From Labrys okinawensis (GTDB lineage: Bacteria; Pseudomonadota; Alphaproteobacteria; Rhizobiales; Labraceae): DNA of 64,000 bases. Below, piece by piece: positions 19,399 through 27,738 of the stretch; the stretch's first letter is position 1; the number at the start of each line of letters is the position of its first letter. Where the stretch lies: contig NZ_PUEJ01000003.1 of the NCBI RefSeq assembly GCF_002982075.1, forward strand, positions 496,001-560,000, read 5' to 3'. The notes beneath the pieces are model-generated. The model was not told where the DNA came from. It saw nothing but the letters and a program-made list of their open reading frames with translations, and ran no database searches. Position numbers and translations under genes: made by a program.

Positions 19399-20388
19399 AT
19401 GCAGCCCACGCCGCAAACCCCCGTCACCGTCCTCACCGGCTATCTCGGGGCAGGCAAGACTACGCTTCTCAACCGCATCCTCACCGAAAGCCAAGGCAGT
19501 AAATATGCCGTCATCGTCAACGAGTTTGGCGAAGTCGGCATCGACAATGACCTCGTCGTCGATACGGACGAGGAAATCTTCGAGATGAACAATGGCTGCA
19601 TCTGCTGCACGGTGCGCGGCGATCTCATTCGCATCATCGAGGGCCTGATGCGCCGGCGCGACCGCTTCGATGCCATCCTGATCGAGACGACGGGGCTGGC
19701 CAACCCCGCGCCGGTTGCCCAGACCTTTTTCGTCGACGACGACGTGCGCGCCAAGACCCGGCTCGATTCGATCGTCACGGTGGTGGACGCCCGCCATCTG
19801 CTCGGTGAGATCGAGAAGGCGCATGAGGCCCAGGAGCAGCTCGCCTTTGCCGATACGATCCTGCTCAACAAGATCGATCTGGTTTCACAGGAGGAGCTCG
19901 AACGGGTGGTGAAGCGGATCCGACGCATCAATCCCACCGCCAGCCTCCATGAAACCCGCCGCTGCGATATTGCCCTCGACAAGGTGCTCGGCCGCGGCGC
20001 CTTCGACCTCGACCGTATCCTCGAAGCCGAGCCCGATTTCCTCGAGGGCTTCCATGAGCACGAGCATGACGACCATGTCGGCAGCTTTGCCCTCGTGTCG
20101 CGAGAGCCGCTCGACCCAGGCAAATTCATGCCCTGGCTCAACACGATCGTGCAGCAATTCGGCACCGACATGCTGCGCACGAAGGGCATCGTCGCCTTCG
20201 ACGGCGATCCCCAGCGCTTCGTCGTCCAGGGCGTGCATATGCTGCTCGAAGGCGATCATCAGCGCCCCTGGAAGCCCGGGGAGGAGCGCAGGAGCCGTCT
20301 GGTCTTCATCGGACGCAATCTGCCGAGGGAGGTAATCGAGGAGGGTTTCCTGGCCTGCCGGATACCGGCGACGGAAGACGCGGGCTGA
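19399..20388 (+). CDS. COG0523 (CobW/YciC/ZigA) metallochaperone GTPase, probably zinc-responsive
   Basis: The 329-residue protein starts at ATG 19399. It has a P-loop at 14-22 (GYLGAGKTTL), the family's CXCC metal site in NNGCICC (67-70), NKID for guanine specificity, and a His/Asp-rich stretch HEHEHDDH near 219 before the CobW C-terminal domain. COG0523 GTPases deliver metal to client enzymes. The Zur-type site upstream points to the zinc-starvation branch, while the cobalamin riboswitch about 90 bp downstream belongs to the next operon. A cobalt/CobW role is the alternative. Confidence 0.85.
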   Translation: MQPTPQTPVTVLTGYLGAGKTTLLNRILTESQGSKYAVIVNEFGEVGIDNDLVVDTDEEIFEMNNGCICCTVRGDLIRIIEGLMRRRDRFDAILIETTGLANPAPVAQTFFVDDDVRAKTRLDSIVTVVDARHLLGEIEKAHEAQEQLAFADTILLNKIDLVSQEELERVVKRIRRINPTASLHETRRCDIALDKVLGRGAFDLDRILEAEPDFLEGFHEHEHDDHVGSFALVSREPLDPGKFMPWLNTIVQQFGTDMLRTKGIVAFDGDPQRFVVQGVHMLLEGDHQRPWKPGEERRSRLVFIGRNLPREVIEEGFLACRIPATEDAG

Positions 20389-20469
20389 ATTCGGAAGGGC
20401 AGGGGCCGGCAGAGGCTGTTGCCCGCTGCATATTCGCTTGACCGCGCCGGCAACCCCCCGGTAACTGTG

Positions 20470-20690
20470 GCGTCGACGGTTCCCGTCGGATGCGAGTCCG
20501 ACGGGAGTAATAGGGAACACGGTCCGGCTTTCTCCAAGCCCATGCCGTGGCTGCCCCCGCAACTGTAGGCGGAGTGCCGAGCATCCTCGTGGCGCGAAGA
20601 GCGCCATGCCACTGTGGGTCACCATGGGAAGGCAGAGGCAAGGCCTGTATCCGCGAGCCAGGAAACCTGCCGTCATCTCGATCAATCCCA
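20470..20690 (+). promoter_or_regulatory. Cobalamin (adenosylcobalamin) riboswitch
   Basis: All parts of the cobalamin aptamer are present in order: GGTTCCCGTCGGATG with its GAGTCCGACGGG partner (20479-20505), TAGGGAACACGGT (20511-20523), the B12-box core GCTGCCCCCGCAACTGTA (20550-20567), GCCACTGTGGG, GGGAAGGC, and the closing GAGCCAGGAAACCTGCC (20655-20671). It lies between the GTPase and the BtuFCD-like operon on the plus strand, so high B12 should switch the importer off. No strong terminator follows, so control may be at translation. Confidence 0.93.
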
Positions 20691-20725
20691 TGTCACGGGC
20701 GGGGATGCCCGGAACAGGAGACAAT

Positions 20726-20812
20726 GTGACGTATCTTCCCGTCGTGTCGGGCCCTCGCCCGCCTGTTCCCTCCGCTTCGCACGACCGCGCCCTCCGCCAC
20801 ACCAGGGCCTGA
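20726..20812 (+). CDS. Possible 28-codon leader ORF after the riboswitch
   Basis: GTG at 20726 is preceded by AGGAG (20716-20720) at good spacing and opens a 28-residue frame (VTYLPVVSGPRP...) ending 68 bp before the binding-protein gene. It directly follows a small stem, GGGC-GGGGAT-GCCC. It could be a leader peptide through which the riboswitch controls downstream translation, or chance. There is no homology I recognise. Confidence 0.35.
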   Translation: MTYLPVVSGPRPPVPSASHDRALRHTRA

Positions 20813-20880
20813 GGACCATTCGCTGTCTTCGGCCTCTGCCGGAGGCGGCTGCTCCCCCAATCGCGAACCGAGAGAACGTC

Positions 20881-21936
20881 ATGACCTTTTCAACGAGCAA
20901 GGCCTGGAGCAAGGCCTGCTGGTCCAGCTTCGCCGCTCTGCTTGCCACCGGCCTCGGCCTGATGCTGGGCAACGACCCGGCGGCCGCTCAAGCGACGAAA
21001 TATCCCCTCAAGCTCACCAATTGCGGCCGCACCGTCACCTTCGACCAGGCGCCCCGCCGCGCCGTATCCGTTGGCCAGAGCAGCACGGAGGTGCTCTATG
21101 TGCTCGGCCTTGCCGACAAGGTCGTCGGGACGGCGGTCTGGTTCGGCCCGGTGCTGCCCGGCTATGAGGAAGCCAATGCCAGGGTTCCGCGCCTGGCCGA
21201 CAATGATCCGAGCTTCGAGAGCGTGATCGCCAAGAAGCCGGACCTCGTCACGGCCCAGTTCCAATGGCATGTCGGACCCAGCGGCGTCGTCGGCAAACCG
21301 CAACAGTTCGAGGAACTGGGCATTCCCACCTATGTTTCGCCCGCCGATTGCGTCGGCAAGGACAATTCCGGCGGTGGCGACGGCACGCGCGGTACCCTCT
21401 TCACCATGGATCTGGTCTATCAGGAGATCACCGAACTCGCTGAGATCTTCGACGTGCAGGAGCGTGGGGCGAAAGTCGTCGCGGACCTGAGGGCGCGCGA
21501 GGAAGCCGCCCGCCGCAAGATCGCTGCCGGCGACGGCAAGGTCTCCGCAGCCTTCTGGTTCTCGAGCGCCAAGGTCGATGTCGATCCCTATATGGCCGGC
21601 AAGAACAGCGTGCCGGGCTACATCATGTCCGTGCTCGGTGTCCGGAACGTGGTGGAGAGCGAGGAGGAATGGCCGAGCGTCGGCTGGGAGACCATTGCCA
21701 AGGCCGATCCCACCATCATCGTCGCCGGCCGGATGGACCGTCGCCGCTATCCCGCGGACGATATCGCCGTGAAGCTGAATTTTCTCAAGACGGATCCGGT
21801 GGCGAGCCTGATGCCGGCGGTCAGGCAGGGACATGTCGTGGAGATGGATGTCCAGGCCATGCAGCCGAGCATCCGCATCGTCGATGGCATCGAGATGCTC
21901 GCAGATGCGATCCAGCGTTTCGGTCTGAAGCGCTGA
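20881..21936 (+). CDS. BtuF/FepB-like periplasmic binding protein, candidate cobalamin or corrinoid receptor
   Basis: The 351-residue product from ATG 20881 has a signal peptide (basic start, hydrophobic core LLATGLGLMLG, cleavage near AAAQA) and the two-lobed class III binding-protein fold seen in ISTEVLYVLGL-type and GIPTYV segments. The family captures cobalamin, siderophores or haem for FecCD-type permeases. The cobalamin riboswitch immediately upstream makes B12 or a corrinoid the likely ligand. It is the first of four co-directional genes, with the permease starting one base after its stop. The precise ligand cannot be read from sequence. Confidence 0.88.
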   Translation: MTFSTSKAWSKACWSSFAALLATGLGLMLGNDPAAAQATKYPLKLTNCGRTVTFDQAPRRAVSVGQSSTEVLYVLGLADKVVGTAVWFGPVLPGYEEANARVPRLADNDPSFESVIAKKPDLVTAQFQWHVGPSGVVGKPQQFEELGIPTYVSPADCVGKDNSGGGDGTRGTLFTMDLVYQEITELAEIFDVQERGAKVVADLRAREEAARRKIAAGDGKVSAAFWFSSAKVDVDPYMAGKNSVPGYIMSVLGVRNVVESEEEWPSVGWETIAKADPTIIVAGRMDRRRYPADDIAVKLNFLKTDPVASLMPAVRQGHVVEMDVQAMQPSIRIVDGIEMLADAIQRFGLKR

Positions 21937-21937
21937 G

Positions 21938-22960
21938 ATGAATCACGCTGTCACACGAATGCTGGCGATCGGATTAATGGCGCTTGCCGTGCTCGTCCTG
22001 GCGCTCTGGCTGGGCGCCGCCATCGGGGAGACGGCCATTCCGATGGATGTCGTGGCCAAGACGGCCGCCAACCGCCTGTGGAGCGCCGGTTATGCTCTCG
22101 ATCGCATCGATGAAGGCATCGTGTGGAACTACAGGCTGAGCCGTGCCGTGGTGGCTGCCTGCTGTGGCGCTGCCCTGGCGCTTTCGGGTGCCGTGCTGCA
22201 GTCGCTGCTGCGCAACGTGCTGGCGGACCCCTATGTGCTCGGCATCTCGGCCGGGGCGTCGACGGGAGCGGTCGGGGTTGTCATCCTCGGCCTCGGTGCC
22301 GGCATTCTGAGCCTGCCGGCCGGCGCCTTTCTCGGCGCGCTGACGGCCTTCAGCTTCGTCGCCTTGCTGGCGATGCGCTCGGGCCGCGGCACGGGCGCGG
22401 TGATCCTGGCTGGTGTCGCCGGATCCCAGCTCTTTAATGCCCTGACCTCCTTTATCGTCACCAAGGCTGCCAATGCCGAACAGGCGCGCGGCATCATGTT
22501 CTGGCTGCTGGGCAATCTCTCGGGCGTGCGCTGGCCGGATGTCTGGCTGGCCCTGCCGGTCACGGCCGTGGGGCTGCTGGTGTGCCTGTGGCACGCTCGC
22601 GCGCTCGATGCCTTCACCTTCGGCACCGAATCGGCGGCCTCCCTCGGCATTTCCGTCCGGCGGGCCTATGTCGTGCTCGTCGGCGTCGCGGCGATGATGA
22701 CGGCGGTGATGGTGAGCATCGTCGGATCCATCGGCTTTGTCGGCCTGGTGATTCCGCATGCGGCCCGGATGGTGGTGGGCGTGCGCCATGGACGCCTGCT
22801 GCCGGCCAGCGCCTTGATCGGCGCCGTGTTCATGATCATCGCCGACATTTTGTCCCGGACCATCATCCCCGGCCAGGTCCTGCCGATCGGCGTGATCACG
22901 GCCCTGGTCGGCGCGCCGGCCTTCGCTCTCATTCTCAGCCAAAGAAAGGCGACGACATGA
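21938..22960 (+). CDS. FecCD/BtuC-family ABC permease
   Basis: This 340-residue polytopic protein has about ten hydrophobic helices and the family signatures LSGAVLQSLLRNVLADPYVLG near 65-85 and GFVGLVIPHAARM near 265, which contact the ATPase. It should form the channel of the importer whose binding protein precedes it and whose ATPase overlaps its stop by 4 bp. Riboswitch control of the whole transcript is expected. In this superfamily cobalamin and ferric-siderophore permeases look alike, so substrate assignment rests on the riboswitch. Confidence 0.92.
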   Translation: MNHAVTRMLAIGLMALAVLVLALWLGAAIGETAIPMDVVAKTAANRLWSAGYALDRIDEGIVWNYRLSRAVVAACCGAALALSGAVLQSLLRNVLADPYVLGISAGASTGAVGVVILGLGAGILSLPAGAFLGALTAFSFVALLAMRSGRGTGAVILAGVAGSQLFNALTSFIVTKAANAEQARGIMFWLLGNLSGVRWPDVWLALPVTAVGLLVCLWHARALDAFTFGTESAASLGISVRRAYVVLVGVAAMMTAVMVSIVGSIGFVGLVIPHAARMVVGVRHGRLLPASALIGAVFMIIADILSRTIIPGQVLPIGVITALVGAPAFALILSQRKATT

Positions 22961-23760
22961 GCCTGTCGGCGCATAAGCTGTCCTGGTCGGCGGGCGGGGC
23001 CTCGATCCTGCACGGGGTGTCGCTGGGGGTTCGTCCCGGCGAGTTGCTGGGTATCATCGGTCCCAACGGCTCGGGCAAGACCAGCCTGATGTCCCTGCTG
23101 GCAGGTATCCGCCGTCCCCAGAGTGGCGAGGTATTGCTCTCGGGCCAGCCGCTCCACGGCCTCGCCCGTCGCGAGGTCGCGCGCCGCATCGCCCTGGTCG
23201 AGCAGCAGGCGGAGACGGCCGAGCGCATCACCGCCCGCCAGGCCGTCGAACTCGGGCGGACGCCGCATCTGGGCGCCTTTTCGCCCTGGTCCGGCAAGGA
23301 CGACATCATCGTCGACCAGGCGCTGGAGGAGGTGGCCATGACCGGTCTCGCCGGCCGCTTGTGGCACACGCTCTCCGGCGGTGAGCGCCAGCGCCTCCAC
23401 ATCGCCCGTGCCCTGGCGCAGCAGCCGGAGATCCTGCTTCTCGACGAGCCTACCAACCATCTCGATATCGGCCATCAGATCGGTCTGCTGCATCTGGTGC
23501 ATCGCCAGAACCTTACCGTCGTGGCGGCCCTGCATGACCTCAATCATGCGGCGATGTTCTGCGACCGGGTCGCACTGATGCAGGCCGGACGGATCGAGGC
23601 GATAGGTCCTCCGGCGGAGGTGCTGACGGCGGCGCGCATCCAGTCGGTCTTCGGGGTTACCGCCGAAGTCGTCCGCGATGGCACCGGCGGCTGCTTTATC
23701 CGCTATCGGCATCCGGACCTGCCGGCACCGCGACCGGGCTGGATCGCGGCGGCGTCGTGA
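22957..23760 (+). CDS. BtuD/FecE-like ABC transporter ATPase
   Basis: The 267-residue ATPase starts at ATG 22957, overlapping the permease stop. Walker A is IIGPNGSGKTSLM (about 31-43), the Q-loop follows, the signature is HTLSGGERQRLHIARALAQ, and Walker B is ILLLDEPTNHLDI with the switch His in VAALHDLNHA. These are the features of ATPases that power FecCD-type importers for cobalamin or chelated iron. The last 30 residues (a Pro/Ala tail) are not conserved. It completes the BtuFCD-like set. Confidence 0.93.
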   Translation: MSLSAHKLSWSAGGASILHGVSLGVRPGELLGIIGPNGSGKTSLMSLLAGIRRPQSGEVLLSGQPLHGLARREVARRIALVEQQAETAERITARQAVELGRTPHLGAFSPWSGKDDIIVDQALEEVAMTGLAGRLWHTLSGGERQRLHIARALAQQPEILLLDEPTNHLDIGHQIGLLHLVHRQNLTVVAALHDLNHAAMFCDRVALMQAGRIEAIGPPAEVLTAARIQSVFGVTAEVVRDGTGGCFIRYRHPDLPAPRPGWIAAAS

Positions 23761-23794
23761 CACGCATCCGCCAACAGACGGGGAGAGCCTTCAG

Positions 23795-24574
23795 GTGACG
23801 AGCACCGACGCTGCGAATTACGACCTCAAGGAAGAGATCCGCGATTATTGGTCGAAGCGGTCGGAAACCTTCGACCGCGCCTTCGGGCACCATATTCCCG
23901 AGGGACCGGAATTCGAGGCCTGGGCCGCGGCGATCCGCGATCATCTCGGCATGGAACCGCGCCGGATTCTCGATCTTGCCTGCGGCACGGGCGAGATCAC
24001 CAAGCTGCTGCTGGCGCTCGGCCACGACGTGACGGCCCTGGATTTCTCCGAGGCGATGCTGGCGGTAGCCCGGCGCAAGCATGCCGGGCGACAGCGCCTG
24101 CGCTTTCGTCTGGCCGACGCCGAGAACACCATGGAGCCGGAGAACGCCTATGATGCCATCGTCTGCCGGCATCTGGTCTGGACGCTGACCGAGCCGCACA
24201 AGGCCTTTGCCGATTGGCATCGCGTGCTGAAGCCGGGCGGCAGATTGCTGTTCTTTGACGGAGACTGGGCGAAACCCACCCGGATCGGCCGGATGGCATC
24301 CGGGCTCATTGCCCTGATCGACCGCCTCGCCGGCGCCGATCCCTATTACGACGGCGCGATGGGCGAACGCCATGCCCGCATCATGGAGCGGTTGCCTTTC
24401 GGCGGGGGCTTGCGAAGCACCGATCTCCTCCCGCTCCTGCAAGAGGCCGGCTTCAAGGATGTGGTGATCTCGTCGCATCGGCCGATCGCCGCGGCCCAGA
24501 GGCGCCAGGCGGATGTCCGAAACCGGCTGCGCACCTATCTCTACCAGCGCTTCATCATCTGCTGCCGCAAATGA
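23795..24574 (+). CDS. Class I SAM-dependent methyltransferase at the end of the B12-transport operon
   Basis: The GTG at 23795, with GGGGAGA about 9 bp upstream, gives 259 residues; the frame is open further but the extra part overlaps the ATPase gene. Motif I is ILDLACGTGEIT, followed by the acidic motif II in VTALDFSEAML and LKPGGRLLFFDGDW. This is the small-molecule Methyltransf_11/25 fold, unrelated to the tetrapyrrole methylases of B12 synthesis. It begins 34 bp after the ATPase gene and should share the riboswitch. A substrate connected with corrinoid uptake is an inference; nothing in the sequence names it. Confidence 0.82.
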   Translation: MTSTDAANYDLKEEIRDYWSKRSETFDRAFGHHIPEGPEFEAWAAAIRDHLGMEPRRILDLACGTGEITKLLLALGHDVTALDFSEAMLAVARRKHAGRQRLRFRLADAENTMEPENAYDAIVCRHLVWTLTEPHKAFADWHRVLKPGGRLLFFDGDWAKPTRIGRMASGLIALIDRLAGADPYYDGAMGERHARIMERLPFGGGLRSTDLLPLLQEAGFKDVVISSHRPIAAAQRRQADVRNRLRTYLYQRFIICCRK

Positions 24575-24806
24575 TCTGCGGGCTGTCTCCGCCTTGCATC
24601 CCCAGGGTAACGGAACCATATCCCTCAAAGCAGCCTGGAGAACCGCCCGAGGCCCGTTCGAGGTAGCGAAACTCCACGGCGCGACATGCTTCCGCCACCC
24701 GGTGGCCGAGCAGAAAAACAAGCACGATAACTGATGACGTCGCCGGGGCTGGGGTCTATGGTCCGTGACGGGACGCTATCAAGCTCTGTGAACAAGGACG
24801 TGAGAT

Positions 24807-25781
24807 ATGGCTTCGAAACTCGAACAATTGCGCGCCATGACGGTCGTCGTCGCCGATACCGGCGATATCGACTCGATCAAGGCGCTCAAGCCGGTCGATT
24901 GCACCACCAATCCGAGCCTGCTGCTCAAGGCCGCCGAGATGCCGGCCTATGACCATTTGATCGCGGAAGCCGTGAGCTGGGGCAGCAAGCAGGGCGGCAG
25001 CAAGGAAGGCACCGTCGCAGCCATCGCCGACCGTCTTGCCGTTTCCTTTGGCGCGGAGCTGACCAAGCTCGTTCCCGGCCGCGTCTCCACCGAAGTCGAC
25101 GCCGATCTATCCTTCGATACGCAGGCGACCATCGCCAAGGCGCATGCCATCATCGCCGACTACAAGTCCCGCGGTATCGAGCGCGATCGCATCCTGATCA
25201 AGATCGCCTCCACCTGGGAAGGTATCCGCGCGGCCGAAGTGCTGCAGAAGGAAGGCATCGACTGCAACCTGACCCTGCTGTTCTCCAAGGCCCAGGCCGT
25301 GGCCTGCGGCGATGCCGGCGTGTTCCTGATCTCGCCCTTCGTCGGCCGCATCCTCGACTGGCATGTGAAGAATGAGGGCCGCACCTTCACGCCGGAAGAA
25401 GATCCGGGCGTGATCTCGGTCCGCGGCATCTACGCCGATTACAAAGCGCGCGGCATCAAGACGGTGGTGATGGGCGCCTCGTTCCGCTCCACCGGCGAGA
25501 TCGAGGCGCTGGCCGGTTGCGACCGCCTCACCATCGCACCGAACCTGCTGCAGGCGCTCGATGCGGACCAGGGCACGCTGGAGCGCAAGCTGTCGCCCGA
25601 CAACCACGCCTCGGCGCCGACCACCGGCAAGATCGACGAGCGTGCCTTCCGCTGGGCGATGAACGAGGATGCGATGGCGACCGAGAAGCTCGCCGAAGGT
25701 ATTCGCGGCTTCGCCAAGGATCTCGGCAAGCTGCGCACGCTCATTGCCAAGCGCGTCGAGGGCACGGCCCAAGCCGCATGA
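24807..25781 (+). CDS. tal: Transaldolase
   Basis: Transaldolase moves a three-carbon unit between sedoheptulose-7-phosphate and glyceraldehyde-3-phosphate in the pentose phosphate pathway. The 324-residue protein is of the TalB class: [13 protein letters not shown] near 33-45 and the Schiff-base lysine in [38 protein letters not shown] continues the barrel. A 232-bp gap separates it from the methyltransferase, so it probably has its own promoter. A GreB-like gene follows 24 bp after its stop. Confidence 0.96.
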   Translation: MASKLEQLRAMTVVVADTGDIDSIKALKPVDCTTNPSLLLKAAEMPAYDHLIAEAVSWGSKQGGSKEGTVAAIADRLAVSFGAELTKLVPGRVSTEVDADLSFDTQATIAKAHAIIADYKSRGIERDRILIKIASTWEGIRAAEVLQKEGIDCNLTLLFSKAQAVACGDAGVFLISPFVGRILDWHVKNEGRTFTPEEDPGVISVRGIYADYKARGIKTVVMGASFRSTGEIEALAGCDRLTIAPNLLQALDADQGTLERKLSPDNHASAPTTGKIDERAFRWAMNEDAMATEKLAEGIRGFAKDLGKLRTLIAKRVEGTAQAA

Positions 25782-25805
25782 TTCTGGCTGCCTGACTGTC
25801 GCAAC

Positions 25806-26291
25806 GTGAGCCGGGCTTTTACCCAGGATGGCCAGGAAGGGGAGGACGCTCAGGTCCTTCCCGAGCGGCCGATTTCGATCGAGCGCAATCTCGTGACGGC
25901 GCGAGGCCTTGCCATGATCGAGGCCGAGCTCAAACAGGCGCGTTCGCTTTTCGCCACGGCCGAAGCGGCCGGGGATCGCATCGCCATGGGCAATGCCTCG
26001 CGCGACATTCGCTACTGGGCCGCTCGGCGCGCCTCGGCGGAACTGGTGACACCTTCCGCCGCCGATGACGGCATTCGCTTCGGCATGGCCATCACGCTGC
26101 ATTATCCCGACGGGCGTGAAAGGATCTGGCGCATTGTCGGCGAAGACGAGGCCGACGCTGCCCTTGGGCGTATCAGCCACGTCTCGCCCCTGGCACGGGC
26201 GCTGTTCGGCAAGGATGTCGGGGATGTCGTCCGCGTCGGGCCGCAGGAGGCAGAGATCGTCGAGATCGACAGGACGCCGGAAGTGCCCTGA
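25806..26291 (+). CDS. greB: GreA/GreB-family transcription elongation factor, GreB-like
   Basis: Gre factors stimulate cleavage of backtracked RNA by RNA polymerase. The 161-residue product starts at GTG 25806 (an in-frame ATG occurs only later). The N-terminal half is helical and should form the coiled-coil finger (VTARGLAMIEAELKQA), and the C-terminal FKBP-like domain contains IVGEDEADAALGRISHVSPLARALFGK and DVV. It is close to the transaldolase gene and may be cotranscribed. The position of the acidic finger-tip residues is not clear enough to judge cleavage activity. Confidence 0.82.
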   Translation: MSRAFTQDGQEGEDAQVLPERPISIERNLVTARGLAMIEAELKQARSLFATAEAAGDRIAMGNASRDIRYWAARRASAELVTPSAADDGIRFGMAITLHYPDGRERIWRIVGEDEADAALGRISHVSPLARALFGKDVGDVVRVGPQEAEIVEIDRTPEVP

Positions 26292-26519
26292 TTCAGGTTT
26301 CCCACTCTTCTACCCGATCGAATTCCAGAACGGCGAATTGCAGGGCATCGAGGATGGCCAGATTACGGGCAACACGCTGGCTCCTATAAGCGCCGTAATA
26401 GAGTTCATGGACGGCGACGGCTGGGAGTGCGATATCTGCCGGACGGTGTTGTCGCAGCCGTGCCTATAGCCCGTACAGGCGCTGTGCAAGAGGCAGGGTG
26501 CCATAGTGCCGGCCAAAGA

Positions 26520-26546
26520 AAAATGGCGGCCATCGGCCGCCATTTT
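26520..26546 (-). terminator. Rho-independent terminator of bfr
   Basis: Perfect 12-bp arms AAAATGGCGGCC / GGCCGCCATTTT surround a 3-nt loop, and on the minus strand the hairpin is followed by TTTTTCTTT. It ends 23 bp beyond the bfr stop. The preceding stretch 26292-26519 has no credible gene. Confidence 0.85.
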
Positions 26547-26568
26547 CGGATATGCGCAGGGAATGCGA

Positions 26569-27051
26569 TTATTCCTCGGAGAAGCCACCGAGATGGCTCT
26601 GCGAGTAGTTCTGGATGCCGAGGCGCTCGACCAGGTCGAGCTGCGTCTCCAGGAAGTCGATATGGCCTTCCTCGTCGGTCATCAGTTCCTTGAACAGGTT
26701 CTCGGAGACGAAATCCTTGACGGTGCGGCAATATTCCGCGGCTTCCTGATAGAGGGCCCGGGCCTCGCGCTCGGCGGCGAGATCGCACTCGAGAACTTCC
26801 TTCACCGTTTGACCGATCCGCAGCGGATCGAGCGTCTGCATGTTCGGGAAACCTTCCAGGAAGAGGATGCGGGAGGTCAGCTTGTCGGCATGCTGCATCT
26901 CCTCGATCGATTCGGCGCGCCACTTCTTGGCAAGGCCCAGCAGGCCCCAATTGTCGAAGATCCGGTAATGCAGCCAATATTGATTGATTGCGGTCAGTTC
27001 GCTCCGCAACGCCTTGTTGAGATAGTCGATGACCTTCTTGTCGCCCTTCAT
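26569..27051 (-). CDS. bfr: Bacterioferritin
   Basis: Bacterioferritin assembles into a 24-mer that oxidises Fe(II) and stores iron with haem at the subunit interface. The 160 residues carry every diagnostic ligand: ferroxidase Glu18, Glu51, His54, Glu94, Glu127 and His130, and the axial haem ligand Met52. It is divergent from bfd, its iron-release partner, across a 272-bp region with two Irr-type dyads. A strong terminator follows the stop. Confidence 0.97.
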   Translation of the reverse strand: MKGDKKVIDYLNKALRSELTAINQYWLHYRIFDNWGLLGLAKKWRAESIEEMQHADKLTSRILFLEGFPNMQTLDPLRIGQTVKEVLECDLAAEREARALYQEAAEYCRTVKDFVSENLFKELMTDEEGHIDFLETQLDLVERLGIQNYSQSHLGGFSEE

Positions 27052-27085
27052 GAGCGTTTCTCCGTACTTGGTGGACTGAAGTCAC

Positions 27086-27103
27086 ATTAGAAGAATTCTA
27101 AAT
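27086..27103 (-). promoter_or_regulatory. Irr-type iron control element (ICE) upstream of bfr
   Basis: ATTAGAA-GAA-TTCTAAAT contains perfect arms TTAGAA/TTCTAA around 3 bp, matching the rhizobial ICE pattern TTTAGAA-N3-TTCTAAA apart from the first base. It lies 35 bp before the bfr start, as expected for Irr repression of iron storage during iron limitation. Confidence 0.7.
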
Positions 27104-27198
27104 TTAGGCAAGCCCCGATGGCGGCAAATTTGTCCGGGGGTATTTTGCCGGGCAGGGGGCGGTACAGGCCCATCCACGATCGCCTCAGGCGCTCCCAG

Positions 27199-27215
27199 TT
27201 TATTCTTGTTCTAAA
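27199..27215 (+). promoter_or_regulatory. Degenerate Irr-type site upstream of bfd
   Basis: TTTATTC-TTG-TTCTAAA has a perfect right half of the ICE pattern and a weak left half. It lies 109 bp before bfd in the shared region and may be a second, weaker Irr site. The rest of 27104-27323 holds no gene. Confidence 0.4.
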
Positions 27216-27323
27216 CTACTGATTTATAACGATTCTATTGTTGTGTCGGGCCATTGACAAGCCGGGCGCGTCCGTCCACATCACTTCCGTCACTGCCTTT
27301 GCTCGAACCCAAGATCGCTGCGA

Positions 27324-27593
27324 ATGATCGTCTGTTCCTGCCGTGTTTTGACCGATGAGGATTTCACCAGCACGCTCGCGACCGAGCAGCCGGGCTGTCC
27401 GCGTTCGGCTGCGGAGGCTTATCGCTGTCTGGGCTGCGGACCCGAATGCGGCCGCTGCCTGATCACTGTGCGTCAGATCCTTGCCGATGCGCGCGCGGCA
27501 GCGCGCTGCCATGACTGCACCGAGGATTGTGCCCTGCGCGATATGGTCGAGGCGGCCAATACCGACGAAATCCTGCTGGACGCCGCCGAATAG
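27324..27593 (+). CDS. bfd: Bacterioferritin-associated ferredoxin with extra Cys cluster
   Basis: Bfd carries a [2Fe-2S] cluster and reduces bacterioferritin so that stored iron can leave. The 89-residue product has the BFD pattern: Cys4 and Cys6 in VCSC, then Cys35, Cys38, Cys42 and Cys45 in CLGCGPECGRC. A C-terminal segment CHDCTEDC (62-69) adds three further cysteines; E. coli Bfd, at 64 residues, lacks this part. It is divergent from bfr with Irr-type sites between. Confidence 0.9.
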   Translation: MIVCSCRVLTDEDFTSTLATEQPGCPRSAAEAYRCLGCGPECGRCLITVRQILADARAAARCHDCTEDCALRDMVEAANTDEILLDAAE

Positions 27594-27738
27594 GCCGTTT
27601 TGCCGGCGGCAAGACCAGACCTTCGCTGCGACGGTATTCGCATCCTTCTTTATCCCCTCTTCGTGATCCGCTTCTCACGATTGCGTTTCGCGTCAGCCGC
27701 GCCACAATAATGCCGCGCCATGTCGGCATAGGCGATTC

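Noticed and set aside
26292..26519. Possible short gene between the GreB-like gene and bfr (continuation frame ending near 26469)
   Set aside because: It is only the tail of an out-of-frame reading through greB, with no start signal of its own.
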